A DNA stretch of 21,610 bases from JAIEPW01 sp964406035 (lineage in GTDB: Bacteria > Acidobacteriota > Terriglobia > Bryobacterales > Bryobacteraceae): NCBI GenBank assembly GCA_964406035.1, contig CAYOQB010000094.1, positions 1 to 21,610 on the forward strand, written 5' to 3'. Positions within the stretch are counted from its first letter, which is position 1. Each line of letters opens with the position of its first letter. Shown piece by piece: positions 7,856-16,139 of this stretch. The notes under the pieces were generated by a model. It did no database searches and was not told where the DNA came from. It worked only from the letters and a program-made list of their open reading frames with translations. Position numbers and translations under genes: made by a program.

Positions 7856-9142
7856 ATGACGCCGCACCTGAAACGACTCGCGTTCGCCGCGTGCCTGCTT
7901 CAGGCCGGGTTCCTCGCGCTGGCGCTGCAAGCCGATCTTCGGAGCGCGGTTCCCGAAGTCATAACGCTCTTAGGCGCCTTGTCCATCATACACTTGTGCG
8001 CGGTCTGGCTGGCAGCGAAGAAGGGGCGAACCGGATTGGGGTGGATCCTGGGTCCGGCGCTGCTCTTCCGGCTTACGGTGTGGCCGGTATATCCGGCGTT
8101 CTCCGACGACATTTTTCGCTATCGCTGGGAAGGAAAGCTGCAGGCCGCGGGTGGGAATCCGTATCAGGTGCGTCCGGACGACCCGGAGTGGGCTCACCTG
8201 CGCGACTCCGTATCGGAACGCATTCCGCTGCGGGATTTCCGGGCGGCGTACGGACCCGTGCTGCTGTTGCTGGAGCACGCAACCTATCGCCTGACCTCGT
8301 TCGCGCCCGATGCCGCCAGCCAGGTGTTCTGGTTCAAGGCGTCGGCGGCGCTGTGCGATGTGGGTGTCATCGTGCTGCTGTTACGACTGCTGCGCGCGCG
8401 GGGCATGGCGGAGGAGCGGGTGCTGGTCTATGCCTGGTCGCCACTGCCGGTGTTTGAATTCTGGGTGAATGGTCACAACGATTCCGTGCTGTTGTTGCTG
8501 CTGGCCGGCGCGGCGCTGGCGGCCGCGCGCAAGCGCTGGATCATCAGCTTCACCGCGCTATCGCTTGCGGCTCTGACAAAATTTTGGCCGCTGGCCTTGT
8601 TCCCACTGTTTTTCGACTGGCGGGAGCGCCGCTGGCAGGCGCTGCTGCTGGTTCCGATCTCGCTGGCGCTGTTTCTGCCCTACTGGAGCGATATCCGATT
8701 GAACGCACGCTTTCTGTCGGGTTTCCTGGGCGGCTGGCGCAACAATGACAGCATTTTCGGCGTGGTGCTTTGGCTGGCGGACGGCGATCTGCAAACGGCC
8801 AAGCGGGTAACGATAGCCGCCCTGGCCCTGGTGACGCTGGGCGTCGCGTGGCTGCGGCCGGCGCTGGAAAAAGGCGTGCTGGCGATCGCGGCCGCGACGC
8901 TGGCCCTGTCGGCCAACTGCCACCCGTGGTACCTTACGTGGCTTGTACCCTGGATGGCGTTTCACCTCTCGCCGGGGTTATTGTTATGGACGGCGGCAGC
9001 GCCTTTCTTCTACGAAGTGCTGATCCGCTGGATTCCGCTGGGCGAGTGGCAAGGCGTATCGCCGCTTCGCTGGTGGATTTACTTGCCCGTATTCGGGCTT
9101 CTCGCGTGGAAATGGGGAACACACAGATGGCGCAACACATAA
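7856..9142 (+). CDS. GT-C membrane mannosyltransferase-like protein (GT87/DUF2029 type)
   Basis: A 428-residue multispanning protein with roughly ten hydrophobic segments. The first large extracytoplasmic loop carries SDDIFRYRWEGKLQAAGGNPYQ (about 83-104). This aspartate-containing motif followed by WEG..QAAG.NPY is typical of GT-C polyprenyl-phosphate-sugar-dependent glycosyltransferases (GT87 and relatives such as bacterial alpha-mannosyltransferases). Further conserved-looking features are AYGP after the loop, NGHNDSVLLLLL (helix start) and LTKFWPLALFPLF. Such enzymes transfer a sugar from a lipid carrier to an acceptor on the periplasmic face. It is divergent from the GT2 gene by 30 bp and overlaps the next small gene, so an envelope glycan role is likely. 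No clear Shine-Dalgarno precedes the ATG. The exact donor and acceptor are unknown. Confidence 0.85.
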   Translation: MTPHLKRLAFAACLLQAGFLALALQADLRSAVPEVITLLGALSIIHLCAVWLAAKKGRTGLGWILGPALLFRLTVWPVYPAFSDDIFRYRWEGKLQAAGGNPYQVRPDDPEWAHLRDSVSERIPLRDFRAAYGPVLLLLEHATYRLTSFAPDAASQVFWFKASAALCDVGVIVLLLRLLRARGMAEERVLVYAWSPLPVFEFWVNGHNDSVLLLLLAGAALAAARKRWIISFTALSLAALTKFWPLALFPLFFDWRERRWQALLLVPISLALFLPYWSDIRLNARFLSGFLGGWRNNDSIFGVVLWLADGDLQTAKRVTIAALALVTLGVAWLRPALEKGVLAIAAATLALSANCHPWYLTWLVPWMAFHLSPGLLLWTAAAPFFYEVLIRWIPLGEWQGVSPLRWWIYLPVFGLLAWKWGTHRWRNT

Positions 9143-9543
9143 AACTTCTCGCGGTCCTGCATATCGTATTTGGAGCACTGGGGATTCTGGGAGCGCTGCT
9201 GGTGATGACCATCGGCGGCGGGCTGGCCGGCTTCGTGGCCGCCACGGACGCTGACGCGGACGGCGTTGCCGGCTCCCTGATGGCGATCATCTCCGCGGTG
9301 ATCACCGGCATCATCCTGCTGCTTTCCGTGCCGCATCTGATTGCCGGAGTGGGGCTGCTGCGATTCCGGCCATGGGCGCGCATTCTGGCGATTGTCGTTT
9401 CCTGCGTGGAGCTGTTCAATGTCCCGTTCGGAACCGCCCTTGGGGTGTACGGCCTGTGGGCGCTTTTGTCCAAGGAAGCGGTCGCGCTGTTCGGGGAAAG
9501 CGGAGCCGCGGTTCCGGGCTCGATCGCCAATCGCGCACAATAG
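9127..9543 (+). CDS. Small four-helix membrane protein
   Basis: A 138-residue protein of unknown function with about four membrane helices (LLAVLHIVFGALGILGALLV; SLMAIISAVITGIILLL; ARILAIVVSCVELFNV; ALGVYGLWALLS). The order helix-helix-GLLRFRPWAR-helix-helix resembles small DUF4064-like or general bacterial membrane proteins often found in Acidobacteria. I chose ATG 9127 (MAQHIKLL) because a GGGGA element sits 8 nt upstream. The ATG at 9112 (MGNTQM) is the alternative. Either start overlaps the end of the GT-C gene (stop 9140-9142), which points to translational coupling. An Asp-rich loop (ATDADADG) separates helices 1 and 2. No catalytic residues are apparent. Confidence 0.82.
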   Translation: MAQHIKLLAVLHIVFGALGILGALLVMTIGGGLAGFVAATDADADGVAGSLMAIISAVITGIILLLSVPHLIAGVGLLRFRPWARILAIVVSCVELFNVPFGTALGVYGLWALLSKEAVALFGESGAAVPGSIANRAQ

Positions 9544-9547
9544 GAGC

Positions 9548-10045
9548 ATGCGCAAAGGGCCGCCGCTGAATCCGTACGCTCAGTACATCGAAGGCAAGGA
9601 CGCGGTGAAGTCGCTGGCGAGCGCGCCGAAGCGGCTGTTGAAGCTGGTTGAGCAGATCCCCGCGGGCGCGATGAAGCAGCCGATGGCGCCGGGCAAGTGG
9701 ACCGCGCACGAGTTGCTCGCGCATCTGGCCGATTTCGAACTGGTGATGTCGGCGCGCTGCCGCCTGATCGCTTTCCAGGACAATCCGGTGCTCGCCTCGT
9801 ATGACCAGGCCCCGTGGCTGGAGGGCTGGAGACGCGAGAAGGAATCCTTGGATGAGACAATCGTCCGATTTCTGGCGCTGCGCAACGCGCAGGTCGCCTT
9901 GTTCCGCAACCTGCCGGAGGCGGGCTGGAAGCGGTACGGGACGCATACAGCGGAAGGGCGGCTGACCATCCGGGACCTGATGGAACGGACCGCCGGCCAC
10001 GACCTGCATCATCTGCGGCAATTCGCGGCGCTGGCCTCGCGTTGA
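9548..10045 (+). CDS. DinB-like four-helix metal-binding protein
   Basis: A 165-residue soluble protein of the DinB/YfiT superfamily. The metal-binding histidine set is visible: H59 in HELLAHLADFE and H151 and H155 in GHDLHHLRQ near the C-terminus (HxxxH). The central helix runs through WLEGWRREKESLDETIVRFLALRNAQVALF, and RLTIRDLMERTAGHD leads to the last helix. In this superfamily the fold is seen in thiol-transfer enzymes (bacillithiol/mycothiol S-transferases) and many uncharacterised stress proteins; the substrate here is not predictable. The ATG at 9548 follows the previous stop by 4 nt. The TAGGAG right before it is closer than a normal Shine-Dalgarno, so initiation may depend on termination of the upstream gene. 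Confidence 0.88.
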   Translation: MRKGPPLNPYAQYIEGKDAVKSLASAPKRLLKLVEQIPAGAMKQPMAPGKWTAHELLAHLADFELVMSARCRLIAFQDNPVLASYDQAPWLEGWRREKESLDETIVRFLALRNAQVALFRNLPEAGWKRYGTHTAEGRLTIRDLMERTAGHDLHHLRQFAALASR

Positions 10046-10097
10046 AGCGGAAACAAAAGCTGGCAAGTCTAATGGTTCTGTTACGCTACGGGTGACC

Positions 10098-12086
10098 ATG
10101 GCCTCCGGAACCGAAAGTCCGCGAATCTCCGCCCGGATCCCCATCCGGTCCACGCTGCCGATTCCCAAGGCGGAATACCGCAGCGGCGTTGGGCAGTGGC
10201 TGATGGGCGGCGCGACCATCGAGGAGGGCCACGCGCACGAGGAAACGCATCCCTGGTGGAAAGTTCTGTGGCTGACCGGCGTGGATTACTTCTCGACGCT
10301 GGGCTACCAGCCGGGCATCGCGCTGCTGGCCGCGGGCGCCATTTCTCCGATCGCGACCGCGCTGCTGGTGGTGCTGACGCTGGCGGGCGCGCTGCCGGTG
10401 TACGCGCAGGTGGCCAAGCGGTCCTTCGCGGGGCAGGGCTCGCTGGCCATGATGGAGAACCTGCTGCACGGCTGGAAGGGCAAGCTTTTTCTGCTGGTGC
10501 TGCTGGGCTTCGCCGGCACGGATTTCGTAATCACGATGACGCTGTCGGCGGCGGACGCCGCGACGCACGCGATTGAGAATCCTTACCTTCACGACTATCT
10601 GGGCGAGGCTCAAATTCCGATCACGCTGATTCTGCTGGCGCTGCTGGCGGGCGTGTTCCTGGCGGGTTTTACGGAAGCGATCGGCCTCGCGATGTTCGTG
10701 GCGATTCCGTACATCGCGTTGAATTTCGTGGTGCTGGCGCGCTGTTTCGCCGAAGTCGCCAGCCATCCCGAATATCTGCCGCGCTGGCAGGAAGCCCTGC
10801 GGGCGCAGGGTGACTGGACCAGCATCGCGGTGGCCGCGGCGATCGTGTTTCCCCGGCTCGCGCTGGGCTTGAGCGGTTTCGAGACCGGGGTCACGGTAAT
10901 GCCGCTGATTGACGGCGGCGACGCCGACGAGCGCCGCCGACGCCGCGGCGCGCTGGTTCCCTTCGGGCGGATCATCAACACGCGCAAGCTGCTGGCGACG
11001 GCGGCGATCCTGATGAGCGTCCTGCTGATCTGCTCCAGTTTCGCCACGACACTCCTGATTCAGCCCGCCGATTACCAGAAAGGCGGCAAGGCGGCGGGCC
11101 GCGCCATCGCCTTCCTGGCGCACCAGTTCTTCGGAAACAGCTTCGGCACCGTCTACGACATTTCCACGATTCTAATTCTGTGGTTCGCCGGCGCGTCCGC
11201 CATGGCCGGGCTGCTGCACCTGATTCCGCGCTACCTGCCGCGATTCGGAATGGCGCCGCTGTGGGCGTCCCTGACGCGGCCGCTGGTGCTGGTGCTGTTC
11301 AGCATTTGCGTAATTGTGACGCTGGTCTTCCGCGCCGACGTGGAGGCGCAGTCCGGCGCATACGCCACTGGAGTCCTGGTGCTGCTGTTGTCCGCGGCGG
11401 TGGCGGCGGCGCTCGCGCTGGGCCGCGAGGGCAAGAAAGCGTTGAGCCGTTACTGCTGGCTGATCGCCGTGGTGTTCACCTACACCCTGGTGGACAACGT
11501 GATCGAACGTCCGGACGGTTTGATCATCGGCATGTGCTTCATCCTGCTGGTGCTGGTGGTGAGCACGGTGTCACGGTCCCTGCGCGCGACGGAGATGCGC
11601 ATTCCCGGGGGGTATTTTGTCGACGAGGCTTCCCGCGATCTCTCGCGCGCCATTCAGGGCAAGAAAGTGAACCTGGTGCCGCTGCGGACCACCGACCCCG
11701 AGGCTCGCCGGCGCAAGCGGGAGGAGATCCGGCAGCACTACAACATCCAGGGGCCGCTGGCTTTCCTGCACGTCAACCTGATCGACAACCGAAGCGAGTT
11801 CCTGTGTCCCGTTGACGTTGAGATCCGCGAGGAGGACGGCGATTACGTGATTGAGGTGTACGGGGCGATCGCCATCGCCAACACGATCGCCTATATCAGC
11901 GAATTGATCGACCCGATCTCGATTTTCCTGGGGTTGACGCGCCTGAATCTGGTGGAGCAGGCGGTCCGGTTCCTGTTCTTCGGCGAGGGCGAGACCGGGT
12001 TGATGGTTTACGCGATTTTGCTGCGCTACTGGGAATGGACACCGGAGGATGATGTGCGGCCGTTGATCTTCCTGATGTCGGATTGA
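10098..12086 (+). CDS. APC-superfamily permease with C-terminal cytoplasmic domain
   Basis: About 662 residues. After a soluble N-terminus (about 50 aa, HAHEETHPWW) come roughly twelve helices. The first has the unwound GVDYFSTLGYQPG motif, and YAQVAKRSFAGQGSLAMMENLL follows helix 2, both in the positions of the substrate/ion-binding elements of APC-fold amino-acid and potassium transporters. FAGTDFVITMTLSAAD forms helix 3. A soluble C-terminal part of about 150 residues (after about 515) contains PLAFLHVNLIDNRSEF and DVEIREEDGDYVIEVYGAIAIANTIAYI. A cytosolic tail of this size recalls KUP/KimA-type potassium importers, but the substrate could equally be an amino acid. GTG 10092 is an alternative start two codons upstream; no good ribosome site decides. 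The gene is closed by the hairpin at 12106-12134. Confidence 0.85.
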   Translation: MASGTESPRISARIPIRSTLPIPKAEYRSGVGQWLMGGATIEEGHAHEETHPWWKVLWLTGVDYFSTLGYQPGIALLAAGAISPIATALLVVLTLAGALPVYAQVAKRSFAGQGSLAMMENLLHGWKGKLFLLVLLGFAGTDFVITMTLSAADAATHAIENPYLHDYLGEAQIPITLILLALLAGVFLAGFTEAIGLAMFVAIPYIALNFVVLARCFAEVASHPEYLPRWQEALRAQGDWTSIAVAAAIVFPRLALGLSGFETGVTVMPLIDGGDADERRRRRGALVPFGRIINTRKLLATAAILMSVLLICSSFATTLLIQPADYQKGGKAAGRAIAFLAHQFFGNSFGTVYDISTILILWFAGASAMAGLLHLIPRYLPRFGMAPLWASLTRPLVLVLFSICVIVTLVFRADVEAQSGAYATGVLVLLLSAAVAAALALGREGKKALSRYCWLIAVVFTYTLVDNVIERPDGLIIGMCFILLVLVVSTVSRSLRATEMRIPGGYFVDEASRDLSRAIQGKKVNLVPLRTTDPEARRRKREEIRQHYNIQGPLAFLHVNLIDNRSEFLCPVDVEIREEDGDYVIEVYGAIAIANTIAYISELIDPISIFLGLTRLNLVEQAVRFLFFGEGETGLMVYAILLRYWEWTPEDDVRPLIFLMSD

Positions 12087-12105
12087 GGCGAACGCAAAAG
12101 AAGAG

Positions 12106-12138
12106 CGGCCCAGGACCATGAAGGTCCTGGGCCGTTTG
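12106..12138. terminator. Bidirectional intrinsic terminator between permease and htrA
   Basis: CGGCCCAGGACC (12106-12117) and GGTCCTGGGCCG (12123-12134) are perfect 12-bp complementary arms around the 5-nt loop ATGAA. Plus-strand transcripts end in GTTTGG. Minus-strand transcripts from htrA read CTCTTCTTTTGCG after the stem, a better T-rich tail. It lies in the 71-bp gap between two convergent genes. Confidence 0.9.
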
Positions 12139-12157
12139 GATGAAGTTCGCCGGCGGC

Positions 12158-13771
12158 TTACTGCGCGGGCAGCGTGCCGGAGAGATACAGCGTCTGCGCC
12201 TGCGGAGCGCGAACCCCGCCGCGCAGCGGGATGGCCGGGCCGCGGCGCAACACGCGGAAGGCCACCGCGTCGCCGGGCTTCAGCGTGCCCTGGATGTTCT
12301 TGACATCGTCGATGGAGTTCACCGGCTGGCGGTTGACCGACAGGATGATGTCGCGATCCACCAGGCCGATGTCCTCGGCGAACGAGTTCTCCTCGACGCG
12401 GGTGACGGCCACGCCGCGCTTGTCCGGAGTCAGCTCCCGCTCCTCGTCGTTCAGAGTGCGAATGCTGATGCCGAACTTGGCCTGAGTGCTGGAAGGCTGG
12501 ATTTCCTCGCCTTCGGGAACGATGCCGCGGCCGCCGGACACCCGGGGATCGTCGGCGAAGACTTCGCGGCGATCCATGATGGTGACCTTGAAGTCCATCT
12601 TCTTGCCGGCGCGATCGACGGTGACGGTGGTTTCCGAGCCGATGGGGAGGTCCGCGACGCGGCCCACCAGGTCGTCACCGTTGCGGATGGCCTTGCCGCC
12701 GAGCGCGATCACCAGGTCTTCCACCTTGATGCCGGCCTTGTCGGCGGGTCCGCCCTTCTTCACCTCATTCACCAGAACGCCGCCGGTCTGGCCCAGGGCT
12801 TTCAGCACTTCCGGCTTCTCGTCGCGCTGCCAGGAGATGCCGATGGAGCCGCGGCGCACCTGGCCGTGCTTGATGATGTCGTTGTAGACGCGCACCGCCA
12901 TGTTGACGGGCAGCGCGAAGCCGACGCCCTGCGATCCGCCGTTCTGGGTGGCAATCATGGTGTTGACGCCGATGACTTCACCGCGGATGTTCAGCAGCGG
13001 TCCGCCGGAGTTGCCGGGGTTGATGGCGGCGTCAGTCTGAATGAAGCGCTGGAACTGCTGCGCCCCGATGTCGCGTCCGGTGGCGGAAACGATGCCGGCG
13101 GTCACCGATGCTTCCAGCCCGAACGGCGAGCCGATGGCAACGGCCCAGTCGCCCACCTGCACGGCATCGGAGTTACCGATGGTGACGGGGGTGAGGGGCG
13201 TCTTGGGGTCGATCTTGATGACGGCGAGGTCCGTTTCGGGGTCCACGCCGATGACTCGCGCGCGGTACTCGAGAGGATCCGTGTGCAGCTTCACCTTGAT
13301 GCGATCCGCGCCGTCCACCACGTGATTGTTGGTGATGATGTAGCCGTTGCGGTCGACGATGAAACCGGTGCCGCCCTGCTCGCGCTTGTAGGCGCGGGGA
13401 GGAACCGGGATCGGCGCGCCGCCGCGGCCCTGCGGATTATCGCGGAAGAAGCGGCGGAACAGGTCCGCGCCCTCGTCTTCATCGTCGTCGGCCGGAGGCT
13501 GTCCGGCGGAACGGCGGGTTTGCGAGCTCCGTCCGTTGATCTCGGCGGTGATGTTCACCACCGACGGGTCCAGCTTCTGCGCCAGCTTGGTGAACTCATT
13601 GCCCACCTGCGTGGCCGCGGGCACCACCAGCGGAGTCGCGTCCGGCGCGGCCTGCTGGTTCTTGTTCGCGGCGTTGACGCCGGTGTTGAACAGCGTGCCG
13701 ATCACGATCCCCAGGGACAGTGTGAAGAGCAACAATGCGATTGGCAATAGTCTGCGTTCAGAGAACTTCAT
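12158..13771 (-). CDS. HtrA/DegP-type periplasmic serine protease (Do-like) with two PDZ domains
   Basis: A 537-residue trypsin-like protease-chaperone of the envelope stress response. The N-terminal segment (RRLLPIALLLFTLSLGIVIGTLF) is a signal peptide or membrane anchor. The catalytic triad is H150 (TNNHVVDG), D181 (ETDLAVIKI) and S255 (NPGNSGGPLL). Before the histidine lies a long linker with a DDDEDE stretch and FRRFFRDNPQGRGG, the LA-loop region of the family. PDZ1 spans about 300-390 (GSIGISWQ...GVLVNEVKKGGPADKAGIKVEDLVIALGGKAI) and PDZ2 about 430-525 (GVAVTRVEENSFAEDIGLVDRDIILSVNRQPV). Length and order fit DegP/MucD-like proteins. The gene is last in a same-strand series after M20 peptidase and EamA genes, but has its own likely -10 box at 13812-13817. 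A strong terminator follows. Confidence 0.95.
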   Translation of the reverse strand: MKFSERRLLPIALLLFTLSLGIVIGTLFNTGVNAANKNQQAAPDATPLVVPAATQVGNEFTKLAQKLDPSVVNITAEINGRSSQTRRSAGQPPADDDEDEGADLFRRFFRDNPQGRGGAPIPVPPRAYKREQGGTGFIVDRNGYIITNNHVVDGADRIKVKLHTDPLEYRARVIGVDPETDLAVIKIDPKTPLTPVTIGNSDAVQVGDWAVAIGSPFGLEASVTAGIVSATGRDIGAQQFQRFIQTDAAINPGNSGGPLLNIRGEVIGVNTMIATQNGGSQGVGFALPVNMAVRVYNDIIKHGQVRRGSIGISWQRDEKPEVLKALGQTGGVLVNEVKKGGPADKAGIKVEDLVIALGGKAIRNGDDLVGRVADLPIGSETTVTVDRAGKKMDFKVTIMDRREVFADDPRVSGGRGIVPEGEEIQPSSTQAKFGISIRTLNDEERELTPDKRGVAVTRVEENSFAEDIGLVDRDIILSVNRQPVNSIDDVKNIQGTLKPGDAVAFRVLRRGPAIPLRGGVRAPQAQTLYLSGTLPAQ

Positions 13772-13811
13772 AGCTTTCTTGTATTTCCTCTATCGGCCGG
13801 AATCCACTTCG

Positions 13812-13817
13812 ATTATA
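13812..13817 (-). promoter_or_regulatory. Candidate -10 box (TATAAT) for htrA
   Basis: The minus strand reads GTGCATATAATCG 40 bp before the htrA ATG, an exact TATAAT in an otherwise GC-rich gap downstream of the EamA stop. No good TTGACA-like -35 is seen 16-18 bp upstream (TGAGTG region). It may therefore be a weak sigma-70 site or rely on an activator. Confidence 0.45.
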
Positions 13818-13855
13818 TGCACGATCCCCGCCAGCACTCACCAGAATGGAAAGGT

Positions 13856-14743
13856 CTATCTGGATGGATGCCCCACCCCCATGCGGGGTTTCAATTCCAC
13901 CAGCAAAACACCTGCCAGAATCAGAGCCGCGCCGGCCGACGCCCTCCCGGACAGCGTCTCCCCGCTCAAAAAGTACGAGGTCAGCCAGGCGAACAGCGGC
14001 TCGGTGGAGAAGATCAGCGCGGCCCGCGTAGGACTGGTGTGCTTCTGCGCCCAAGTCTGTACCGCGAACGCCAGCGCAGTGGCCAGCGCGCCGGTGATGC
14101 CCAGCGCGAGCACTACCGCGTAAGTCCACTGGATTCTTGGAGTTTCCAGCCACCAGAACACCATCCAACCGATCCCGGCGCCGCTGGCGACCTGAAACAG
14201 GCTCAGCCGCGCCGCATTCGATCCCGGAGCGTACCGGCCCACCAGCAGCAATTGCATGGCGTACGGGATCGCGCAGGTCGCCACCAGCAGATCGCCCTGG
14301 GAGAAACCGAACCCGGTCTCCGGAAGCGTCAACAGGGCCATTCCCAGTGTCGCGACGCCGACGCCAACCCACTCCGCTGCTCCCGGCCTGATCGAATAGA
14401 CGATGGACCCCAGCAAAGGTACCAGCACCACGTACAGCGCAGTCAGAAAGCCGGCCTTGGCGGGCGTGGTCAGCCGGAGCCCGAAGGTCTGTGTAATGTA
14501 GCCGGTGAAGAGGAAGAAGCCGATCTGCATCCCGGGCCATGCGTCGCGACGCCAGTTGCCGCTCCAGGCGTGACCGCGGAAAAAAAGCAGCAGAAAGATG
14601 CTGGCCAGGGTGAATCGCAGCGTCAGAAAAAGCAGAACGGAAACGTCGGCCAGGGCCGCTTTCACGACCACGAAGGTGGAACCCCACACCGCCGAGACGC
14701 CCAGCAGGGCAAGTCCGGCCTGCCAGCGGGTGCGCGAGGTCAA
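13856..14743 (-). CDS. EamA/DMT-family transporter
   Basis: A 295-residue membrane protein with ten hydrophobic segments in two EamA repeats. The first begins WQAGLALLGVSAVWGSTFVVVKAAL and includes LRFTLASIFLLLFF. The second includes GALATALAFAVQTWAQKHTSPTRAALIFSTEPLFAWLTSYFL, the typical C-terminal signature of drug/metabolite transporters of the RhaT/EamA group. It probably exports small metabolites or amino acids. The long frame reaches upstream to about 14932, but that part is an out-of-frame shadow of the peptidase. The only sensible start is TTG at 14741-14743, overlapping the peptidase stop as TTGA, so translation is likely coupled. The next start downstream would cut into the first helix. 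Confidence 0.88.
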   Translation of the reverse strand: MTSRTRWQAGLALLGVSAVWGSTFVVVKAALADVSVLLFLTLRFTLASIFLLLFFRGHAWSGNWRRDAWPGMQIGFFLFTGYITQTFGLRLTTPAKAGFLTALYVVLVPLLGSIVYSIRPGAAEWVGVGVATLGMALLTLPETGFGFSQGDLLVATCAIPYAMQLLLVGRYAPGSNAARLSLFQVASGAGIGWMVFWWLETPRIQWTYAVVLALGITGALATALAFAVQTWAQKHTSPTRAALIFSTEPLFAWLTSYFLSGETLSGRASAGAALILAGVLLVELKPRMGVGHPSR

Positions 14744-15975
14744 CGGCTCAGGATCTCCGGGTCGCGGACGAGAAGGGACAGCAGCAGGAGCACGCGGCGC
14801 AGACCGATTTCGCGTCCTTCGGCGTGGAACCACTCCTCGGTGGTATGGGCTCCGCCGCCCTGACCTCCGGCGCCGATGGATACGGCCGGCACGCCGAGCG
14901 AGAGTGGAATGTTCGCGTCGGTGGAAGAACAATCAGTCTGAGAACGGATACCGAGGTGCTGATCCACGGCGGAAAGGTGGCGCAGCAGCGGCGAGGTTTC
15001 CGGCAGGCGGCCGCCGGGGCGGGAGCCCAATTCCTTAATCCGGGCGGACAGGCGCGCGCCGGCGGCACGGGCGTTCTCCACCTCCAGCGCCTGCTCCACA
15101 GCGAGTGACAAAGCCGAGGTGAGTTCCTCCAGCGTCTCCGGATTCTCGGAACGGAGGTCGACCTTGGCGCGGGCGCTGGCGGGAATCGAGGTGATGCTGG
15201 ATCCGCCGTCGATCACGCCGAAGTTGTACGAGCTGCGGCAGGTTCCGTTGGCCGAACGCCGGTTGTCGCAAAACAGAGTGATGGCCCGGCTGAGCGCATG
15301 CACGGGGTTGGCTGCGCCGTGATCGCTCCAACTGTGTCCTCCCGGACCGGATAACGAAACGTCGAAACGGCGGCTGGCGAGCGCCCGGCAGGTGATGTGA
15401 TCGGTCGCCGGGCCGTCGAGAACCACGAAAACCTGGATGCGAGGTCCGCCGGGGCGGCACAAGTAGCGCATGCCGGAAAGGTTGCCCTCGCCTTCCTCAC
15501 CCACGTTGGCGATCAGCATCAGGCCGCCCGGCGTTTCCTCGAACACGGGAAACTTCGCCGCCGCCGCGGCGATCGCCAGCAGCCCGGCGAGACCCGCGCC
15601 GTTGTCCGACACTCCGGGTCCGTGCAAGGAACCGTCCGGATGCTGGCGGATCTCCTCCGGCGTGCGCGGCGCGAGCACGGTATCCAAATGCGCGGTCAGC
15701 GCCACGGCGGGCCGGTCCTGATGGCCCCGCTGGGTAGCGATGACGTTCCCGGCGCGGTCCAGCTTCGCGTCCCAACCCAGATCTTGCAGTTGCTCCGAAA
15801 TCCAGGCGGCGCGCTTTTCTTCGAAGAACGTGGGAGCGGCAATGCGGCACAGCTTCAGATGGCGGTCCTGAATCCATTGTCGCTCCCGCGCGAACCACTG
15901 CGCGGCATCGCGGATCTCGGGCGCCTCGGCCAAGGCTCGCGGAGTGCAGGCGGCAAGCTGCTGCTGATTCGCCAT
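14740..15975 (-). CDS. M20-family zinc metallopeptidase (PepT/ArgE-like)
   Basis: A 411-residue soluble peptidase of clan MH. Metal ligands and catalytic residues sit in the expected order: H96 and D98 (TAHLDTV), D124 (GVSDNGAG), E160/E161 (VGEEGEG), D187 (VLDG) and H377 (GGAHTTEEW). A dimerisation/lid domain lies between, with SGPGGHSWSDHGAANP, a hallmark of the M20 lid. The family includes tripeptidase PepT, carboxypeptidases and deacylases; the HTTEEW ending and overall spacing resemble PepT-like M20 enzymes. There is no signal peptide, so it is cytoplasmic. It is first in a minus-strand series with the EamA exporter gene, overlapping by 4 nt, and could feed that exporter with its product, though this is inference. 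The 164-bp gap upstream is shared with the divergent kinase gene. Confidence 0.92.
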   Translation of the reverse strand: MANQQQLAACTPRALAEAPEIRDAAQWFARERQWIQDRHLKLCRIAAPTFFEEKRAAWISEQLQDLGWDAKLDRAGNVIATQRGHQDRPAVALTAHLDTVLAPRTPEEIRQHPDGSLHGPGVSDNGAGLAGLLAIAAAAAKFPVFEETPGGLMLIANVGEEGEGNLSGMRYLCRPGGPRIQVFVVLDGPATDHITCRALASRRFDVSLSGPGGHSWSDHGAANPVHALSRAITLFCDNRRSANGTCRSSYNFGVIDGGSSITSIPASARAKVDLRSENPETLEELTSALSLAVEQALEVENARAAGARLSARIKELGSRPGGRLPETSPLLRHLSAVDQHLGIRSQTDCSSTDANIPLSLGVPAVSIGAGGQGGGAHTTEEWFHAEGREIGLRRVLLLLSLLVRDPEILSR

Positions 15976-16139
15976 CTTCTGTCAGTGTGACATGCCGGTC
16001 CAAGGCTGGGTTGCCGCGCCTCAGACTGTCCGCCCGAACGGGGACGAAGCTGGTTGGAATCGGCGGCTCAAAAGACGCTGTGTGATAACATTCAAGTCTC
16101 ACCTGTCCGGCCGGATCGGGAGACGCGCGCGTTCACGAA
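15976..16139. promoter_or_regulatory. Divergent intergenic region between M20 peptidase and kinase
   Basis: A 164-bp gap between divergent starts must hold promoters for both genes. I see no consensus -35/-10 pair. The most AT-rich patch is TGTGATAACATTCAAG at about 16081-16096, upstream of the kinase, which may contain a -10-like element. No RNA gene or extra reading frame is supported. Confidence 0.4.

Noticed and set aside
10086..11123. A 345-codon minus-strand frame opposite the APC permease
   Set aside because: Its translation is a Q/R/H-rich low-complexity shadow of a membrane protein, with no ribosome site and no recognisable domain.
12140..13750. A 536-codon plus-strand frame opposite htrA
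   Set aside because: It mirrors a strongly conserved protease with a full catalytic triad. The translation is His/Asp/Gly/Val-rich and repetitive, with no motifs, and it overlaps the terminator hairpin.
13862..13890. CCCC-x4-GGGG hairpin near the end of the EamA gene
   Set aside because: Only a 4-bp stem inside the coding sequence with no T tract; expected by chance in GC-rich DNA.
13817..14863. A 348-codon plus-strand frame across the EamA and peptidase genes
   Set aside because: Shadow composition (Q, R, G, P rich). Both genes on the opposite strand are complete and recognisable.
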